From Oscillospiraceae bacterium (GTDB lineage: Bacteria; Bacillota; Clostridia; Oscillospirales; Ruminococcaceae): DNA of 64,000 bases. The stretch covers positions 122,496-186,495 of the forward strand of contig JAKSPJ010000005.1 of the NCBI GenBank assembly GCA_024404915.1, given 5' to 3'. The position numbers were made by a program, and so were the translations under genes. The notes beneath the pieces were generated by a model, which was given only the letters and a program-made list of their open reading frames with translations, ran no database searches and was not told where the DNA came from. Shown one piece after another: positions 60,531 through 64,000 of this stretch (position 1 is its first letter; the number at the start of each line of letters is the position of its first letter).

Positions 60531-62195
60531 TTATTCAACTGAAATCAGATAATAATACACCGGCTGACCGCCATGCAGCTGCATGACCTCCACCTTGTTT
60601 CCAAGCTTAGCTGTCAGGAGATTAGTAAGTTCCTGTGCCTTGTCTTCAGTTACGTCTGCACCGTAAATCACTGTCACATAGCTGGAATCACTCTTCAGCA
60701 TTTTCTTCACCAGCTTGAAAGCGGCCTTGTTGATATCCTTTTCTGTAAAGGAAAGTTTGCCGTTATCCAAAGCAAGAATCTCATTCATCTTGATTTTCTG
60801 GCCATCCAGCTCAGAATCTCTTGCAGCAAATGTGATTGCGCCTGAGGATACATGCTCAAAGGCCTTTGTCATCTGAATGCGGTTCTCATTCACATCCACA
60901 GTTTCATCGAAGGCCAGCATTGCAGAGATACCCTGAGGAATGGTTCTTGTCTGCAAAACGATGACATTGCGGTTTGCCAGATCCACTGCCTGCTCTGCCG
61001 CCATGATAATATTCTTATTGTTTGGCAGGACAAACACTGTTTTTGCAGGTGTCGCATGAATTGCCTTCAGAATATCATCTGTAGAGGGATTCATGGTCTG
61101 ACCGCCCTTTACGACCTGATCTACGCCCAGATCCACAAAGGAACGCTCCAGGCCCGCACCGGCAGCAACCGCCACAAAACCGAATTCCTTTGTAGGTTCC
61201 ACCGGAAGCATATCCTGCTGCTTTACAATCTTTGCTTCCTTAACCTTGCCTTCATGCTGAATACGCATGTTTTCAATCTTCGGCTTCGGATCATTGATGA
61301 AATGGCCGAATTCCAGTGCTTTTGTCAATGCAAGGCCCGGCGCATCCGTATGAACATGCACCTTGATAATCTCGTCATCCTCCACCACAACAACACAGTC
61401 GCCGATGGTTTCCAGATATGCACGAAGCTTTGCTCCGTCTACAGATGCATCATTCTTCTCGATAATATATTCCGTGCAGTAGGTGAAATTGATTTCTTCA
61501 TCATACTGCGCAACAGCTGCATTAAAGTCAATTGCGGATTCTGATGCCTGTGCCTTCTTCTGGCCCTCTGCCTCAGCCGGCATATCCTCGCCACGGAAAG
61601 ACTGCAGCATACCCGTCAGAATCGTACAGAAGCCCTGACCGCCGGCATCCACCACATTCGCTTTTTTCAATGCAGGGAGCATTTCGGTTGTCTGCTTCAG
61701 AACCTGATTGGCCTCTGTCAGCACACCATCCCAAAATGCAAGATCATCTATTTCGATTTCTGCCAGTTCCTTTGCCTTATTGGCAGCCATACGGGAAACT
61801 GTCAGAATTGTGCCCTCTGTAGGCTTCATCACTGCTTTGTAGGCACCTGAGACACCAAGCTCCAATGCCCGTGCAAAATCGGCATTCTCCGCTGTTTTCA
61901 AGCCGGTCAATCCCTTAGAAAAGCCACGGAACAGCAGCGAAGTAATGACACCGGAGTTGCCTCTTGCGCCTCGCAGCATTGCGGAAGCGGTCACATCAGC
62001 CACTTCGGATACCGTCACATCATCCGACATCAATTCCAGCTGTTTTTTTGCTGCACTGATTGTCATGGACATATTGGTTCCTGTATCGCCGTCCGGTACA
62101 GGATACACATTCAGCTCATCAATCGAACGTCTCTGATTTGTAATCAGAACGGCTGCGTGAATAATTGCTGTTTTGAGTTGTTTGCCAGTAATCAA
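60531..62195 (-). CDS. fakA: DAK2 domain protein, fatty-acid kinase FakA-like (YloV)
   Basis: 554 residues, usual length of YloV. N-terminal Dha-kinase L domain: NVYPVPDGDTGTNMSMTISA, GARGNSGVITSLLFRGFSKG; middle FakA linker (HVHTDAPGLALTKALEFGHF) and C-terminal DegV-like subdomain (VFVLPNNKNIIMAAEQAVDL). Phosphorylates exogenous fatty acids bound to a FakB protein, which is not seen in the window. 23 bp behind the Gls24-like gene, the standard yloU-yloV pair. Confidence 0.92.
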   Translation of the reverse strand: MITGKQLKTAIIHAAVLITNQRRSIDELNVYPVPDGDTGTNMSMTISAAKKQLELMSDDVTVSEVADVTASAMLRGARGNSGVITSLLFRGFSKGLTGLKTAENADFARALELGVSGAYKAVMKPTEGTILTVSRMAANKAKELAEIEIDDLAFWDGVLTEANQVLKQTTEMLPALKKANVVDAGGQGFCTILTGMLQSFRGEDMPAEAEGQKKAQASESAIDFNAAVAQYDEEINFTYCTEYIIEKNDASVDGAKLRAYLETIGDCVVVVEDDEIIKVHVHTDAPGLALTKALEFGHFINDPKPKIENMRIQHEGKVKEAKIVKQQDMLPVEPTKEFGFVAVAAGAGLERSFVDLGVDQVVKGGQTMNPSTDDILKAIHATPAKTVFVLPNNKNIIMAAEQAVDLANRNVIVLQTRTIPQGISAMLAFDETVDVNENRIQMTKAFEHVSSGAITFAARDSELDGQKIKMNEILALDNGKLSFTEKDINKAAFKLVKKMLKSDSSYVTVIYGADVTEDKAQELTNLLTAKLGNKVEVMQLHGGQPVYYYLISVE

Positions 62196-62218
62196 AATCT
62201 GCTCACCTCAATATTTTA

Positions 62219-62566
62219 TTATGAACGAATACCGTCAATGTAAACATTGACAACAGCGGGGGCAATGCCGGTTGCCTGCTCCACTGCATAACGCACTTTG
62301 TTGCGGATACTTGCTGTAATCGCATTCATATTTGCACCGATGCATGTCAGAATATGCAAGTCAACTTCAAGCTGATTCCTGTGTATTCTGAGCTGAATGC
62401 CCCGCTTGATATCCCCGGGAAACAATCTTGTCATGACGGTCTGGAATGGGGAAGAATCATTCAGATCCGCAACGCCAAAGCAACTGGTCACTGTGTGTTC
62501 AATCAAGCTGTATAAATATGCTTTTGAAACCCGAACGCTTCCAATATGATTTTCAATTACGATCAT
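62219..62566 (-). CDS. Asp23/Gls24 family protein (YloU-like)
   Basis: 115 residues. MIVIENHIGSVRVSKAYLYS, GVADLNDSSPF, LEVDLHILTCIGANMNAITA and a C-terminal VNVYIDGIRS, the usual Gls24 ending. Its location before the FakA homologue is conserved in Firmicutes. AAGGGAG precedes the ATG at 62566. Confidence 0.93.
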   Translation of the reverse strand: MIVIENHIGSVRVSKAYLYSLIEHTVTSCFGVADLNDSSPFQTVMTRLFPGDIKRGIQLRIHRNQLEVDLHILTCIGANMNAITASIRNKVRYAVEQATGIAPAVVNVYIDGIRS

Positions 62567-62597
62567 ATCTGGCACTCCCTTCTGTTTTTCTTTTCCT

Positions 62598-62626
62598 ATT
62601 ATAACACAAAGCGTCAAAAAATACAA
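62598..62626 (-). promoter_or_regulatory. promoter of the Gls24-like/fakA/queH unit
   Basis: Minus strand TTGTAT (62626-62621), 17-bp spacer, TATAAT (62603-62598). Confidence 0.7.
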
Positions 62627-62675
62627 GTATCTTTCATATTTTTTCTTGTGGTTCCCTGCTGCCGGCATCTGAAAG

Positions 62676-62716
62676 AAAAAATGGAATCACCGCAGGAAAC
62701 AATTCCTACGGTGATT
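62676..62716 (-). terminator. terminator of the BspA-like repeat gene
   Basis: AATCACCGTAGGAA / TTCCTGCGGTGATT stem, then CCATTTTTTC on the minus strand. Confidence 0.88.
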
Positions 62717-62725
62717 GTTCAGTAT

Positions 62726-64000
62726 TTAGTCAAGAATCCACAACTCGGCTTCAGGGAAACAAGCCCTTGCCTGGGATTCCAGGTGAGACGGTATGGCCAC
62801 CATTCTCAATGCGCTGCAGTCTTCAAATGCATCTTCTTCCAGTTCTGTTACACTGGCAGGAATATCCAGAGAAACAATGGATGAGCACTCAGAGAATGCA
62901 CCGCCGCAGATTTTCTGCAATGTGCTGGGGAGTTTCACATCTGTAACATCATCCAGACCTGCACATGCACCCGGACGGATTTCAACGTATCCCTCTGGGA
63001 TAATCAGCATGGAACCGCCCTCATAGATCTGCTTCCGAATTTTTCTTGTAAACTTGCCGTCTTCTGCAATATCGCTTTCGCTCTTTTCTTCCTCAAGCCA
63101 TGTGATTGCAACCTCATGGTCAAACAGCTCACTGACAAGCCATTCCAATGCATGTGGCATTGTAACATCATACAGATCATCACAGCCTTCAAAAGCATCA
63201 GATACAATTTCCTTCACGGATGTGGGAATAACGATACGCTTCAGATTTGCGGAATCAGAGAACGCACCGCTTCCGATTTTCACAATCGTATTGGGCAGAA
63301 CGACAGATTCCAGCTTATCCAATCCTGCGCAGGCACCAGCACGGATTTCCAGATAGCCCTCCGGCACAACCAGTTCCGGTTCGCCATGGTAATGCTTTCT
63401 GCGCTCCTTGGTGGAGAATCGACCGTCTGCAGGAACTGCATTGTCCTCCTGCTGTGGTTCCTTGGAAATAGCAATCTGGTCTGCAAAATGACGCTCCTCC
63501 ATATTGGAAAGCAGGTTTGCCATCATCTGATTCATATTGACAGATGGACGAGATGGTTCAGCAGGTGTGTTGGCAATCGGCGCCAGTTCTTCCAGCACGG
63601 AAAGCACAGGCAAGCCTGCTTCCGCAGGTGTTTCCGCCGCAGGTTCTTCCGTCTGAACAGCAATCTCAGGAATGGTTTCTTCCGCTTCTTCGATTGCTTC
63701 TTCCACAGTCTCAGGTACTGCAATTTCTTCAATCTCAGGAATGGTTTCTTCCACTTCCTCGATTGCTTCGTCTACAGTCTCAGGTACTGCAGTTTCTTCA
63801 ATCTCAGGAATGGTTTCTTCCACTTCTTCGATTGCTTCTTCTACGGTCTCAGGTACTGCAATTTCTTCAATCTCTGGAATGGTTTCTTCCACTTTCTCGA
63901 TTGCTTCTTCCACAGTCTCAGGTACTGCAATTTCTTCAATCTCAGGAATGGTTTCTTCCGCTTCTTCGATTGCTTCTTCCACAGTCTCAGGTACTGCAAT
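62726..64000 (-). CDS. BspA-like LRR protein with acidic tandem repeats, 5' part outside window
   Basis: At least 424 codons; the frame is open to the window edge, so the N-terminus is missing. The visible part begins with acidic 23-residue repeats (EEAIEEVEETIPEIEE with AVPET), then a Pro/Ala spacer, then two homologous LRR_5 blocks of about 110 residues, each opening with FSTKERRKHYHG or FTRKIRKQIYEG and containing VPEGYLEIRAGACAGLDKLE-type repeats and GSGAFSDSANLKRIVIPTS. Blocks are internal duplicates. Without the start I cannot say whether it is secreted; no C-terminal anchor or dockerin is present. Confidence 0.85.
   Translation of the reverse strand: MAVPETVEEAIEEAEETIPEIEEIAVPETVEEAIEKVEETIPEIEEIAVPETVEEAIEEVEETIPEIEETAVPETVDEAIEEVEETIPEIEEIAVPETVEEAIEEAEETIPEIAVQTEEPAAETPAEAGLPVLSVLEELAPIANTPAEPSRPSVNMNQMMANLLSNMEERHFADQIAISKEPQQEDNAVPADGRFSTKERRKHYHGEPELVVPEGYLEIRAGACAGLDKLESVVLPNTIVKIGSGAFSDSANLKRIVIPTSVKEIVSDAFEGCDDLYDVTMPHALEWLVSELFDHEVAITWLEEEKSESDIAEDGKFTRKIRKQIYEGGSMLIIPEGYVEIRPGACAGLDDVTDVKLPSTLQKICGGAFSECSSIVSLDIPASVTELEEDAFEDCSALRMVAIPSHLESQARACFPEAELWILD
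63659..64000. repeat. 69-bp tandem repeat, about five copies, continuing off the window
   Basis: The block starting CGATTGCTTC recurs at 63691, 63760, 63829, 63898 and 63967, exactly 69 bp apart, with few substitutions. It encodes 23-residue acidic repeats in frame, so copy number changes keep the reading frame. Confidence 0.95.

Overview
The window looks like chromosomal DNA from an anaerobic, spore-lineage Firmicute of the Ruminococcus type (Oscillospiraceae). The evidence is four proteins with dockerin-like tails (two of them secreted carbohydrate-active enzymes with Thr-rich or CBM linkers), spoVS, ymdB, a two-gene SUF system, a lysine riboswitch of Gram-positive type, and consistent sigma-A promoters (TTGACA, 17 bp, TATAAT) with GGAGG-type ribosome binding sites. 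No phage, insertion sequence or CRISPR array was seen; the one tyrosine recombinase looks like a housekeeping Xer protein.

Layout. 1-4.4 kb: AraC and WYL regulators, then a lipoprotein and a dockerin protein that both carry repeated YGPP motifs, followed by a radical SAM/SPASM maturase (a candidate ribosomal-peptide modification locus). 4.4-9.4 kb: minimal SUF pair, a MATE exporter and a U32-like protein behind a long leader. 9.6-13.9 kb: lysine biosynthesis (asd, two unknown genes, dapA, dapB) under a lysine riboswitch. 14-26.1 kb: MarR-controlled heterodimeric ABC exporter, nspC, MATE, AraC, pta, a GNAT, nadC-nadB. 26.2-36.4 kb: an A+T-richer accessory stretch with a GNAT, small membrane proteins, a frameshifted lipoprotein, and a LytTR two-component system with lipoprotein, ABC ATPase and permease. 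36.4-41.5 kb: a tight minus-strand operon of circularly permuted ATP-grasp, alpha-E, transglutaminase, two M14-type peptidase relatives and a 61-residue Thr-rich protein, with a FUSC-HAD fusion gene downstream. 41.6-46 kb: initiator tRNA-Met, GH5-CBM6-dockerin cellulase, tRNA-Trp, CE3-CBM22-dockerin esterase. 46-51.7 kb: a von Willebrand A lipoprotein, an MBL-fold protein and the queDE-folE-queCF operon with an attenuator leader. 51.8-64 kb: a BspA-like repeat protein with a dockerin-like tail, a thioesterase, spoVS, ymdB, xer, serC-serA, queH, a fakA-like gene, a Gls24-like gene, and the 3' part of a BspA-like protein with 69-bp tandem repeats that runs off the window.

The most interesting signals are four. 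First, the YGPP/radical SAM locus, in which one putative substrate bears a dockerin. Second, a histidine kinase whose membrane input domain is homologous to the ABC permease of its own cluster, with a 21-bp-spaced direct repeat just upstream of the transporter promoter. Third, the ATP-grasp/alpha-E/transglutaminase operon, with one intact and one apparently zinc-less M14 paralogue, a Thr-rich small protein and a dead-HAD membrane fusion. Fourth, an A-rich slippery site where a minus-1 frameshift would join a start codon directly downstream of queF to the MBL-fold gene. All functional calls come from reading sequence by eye; no database search was possible.
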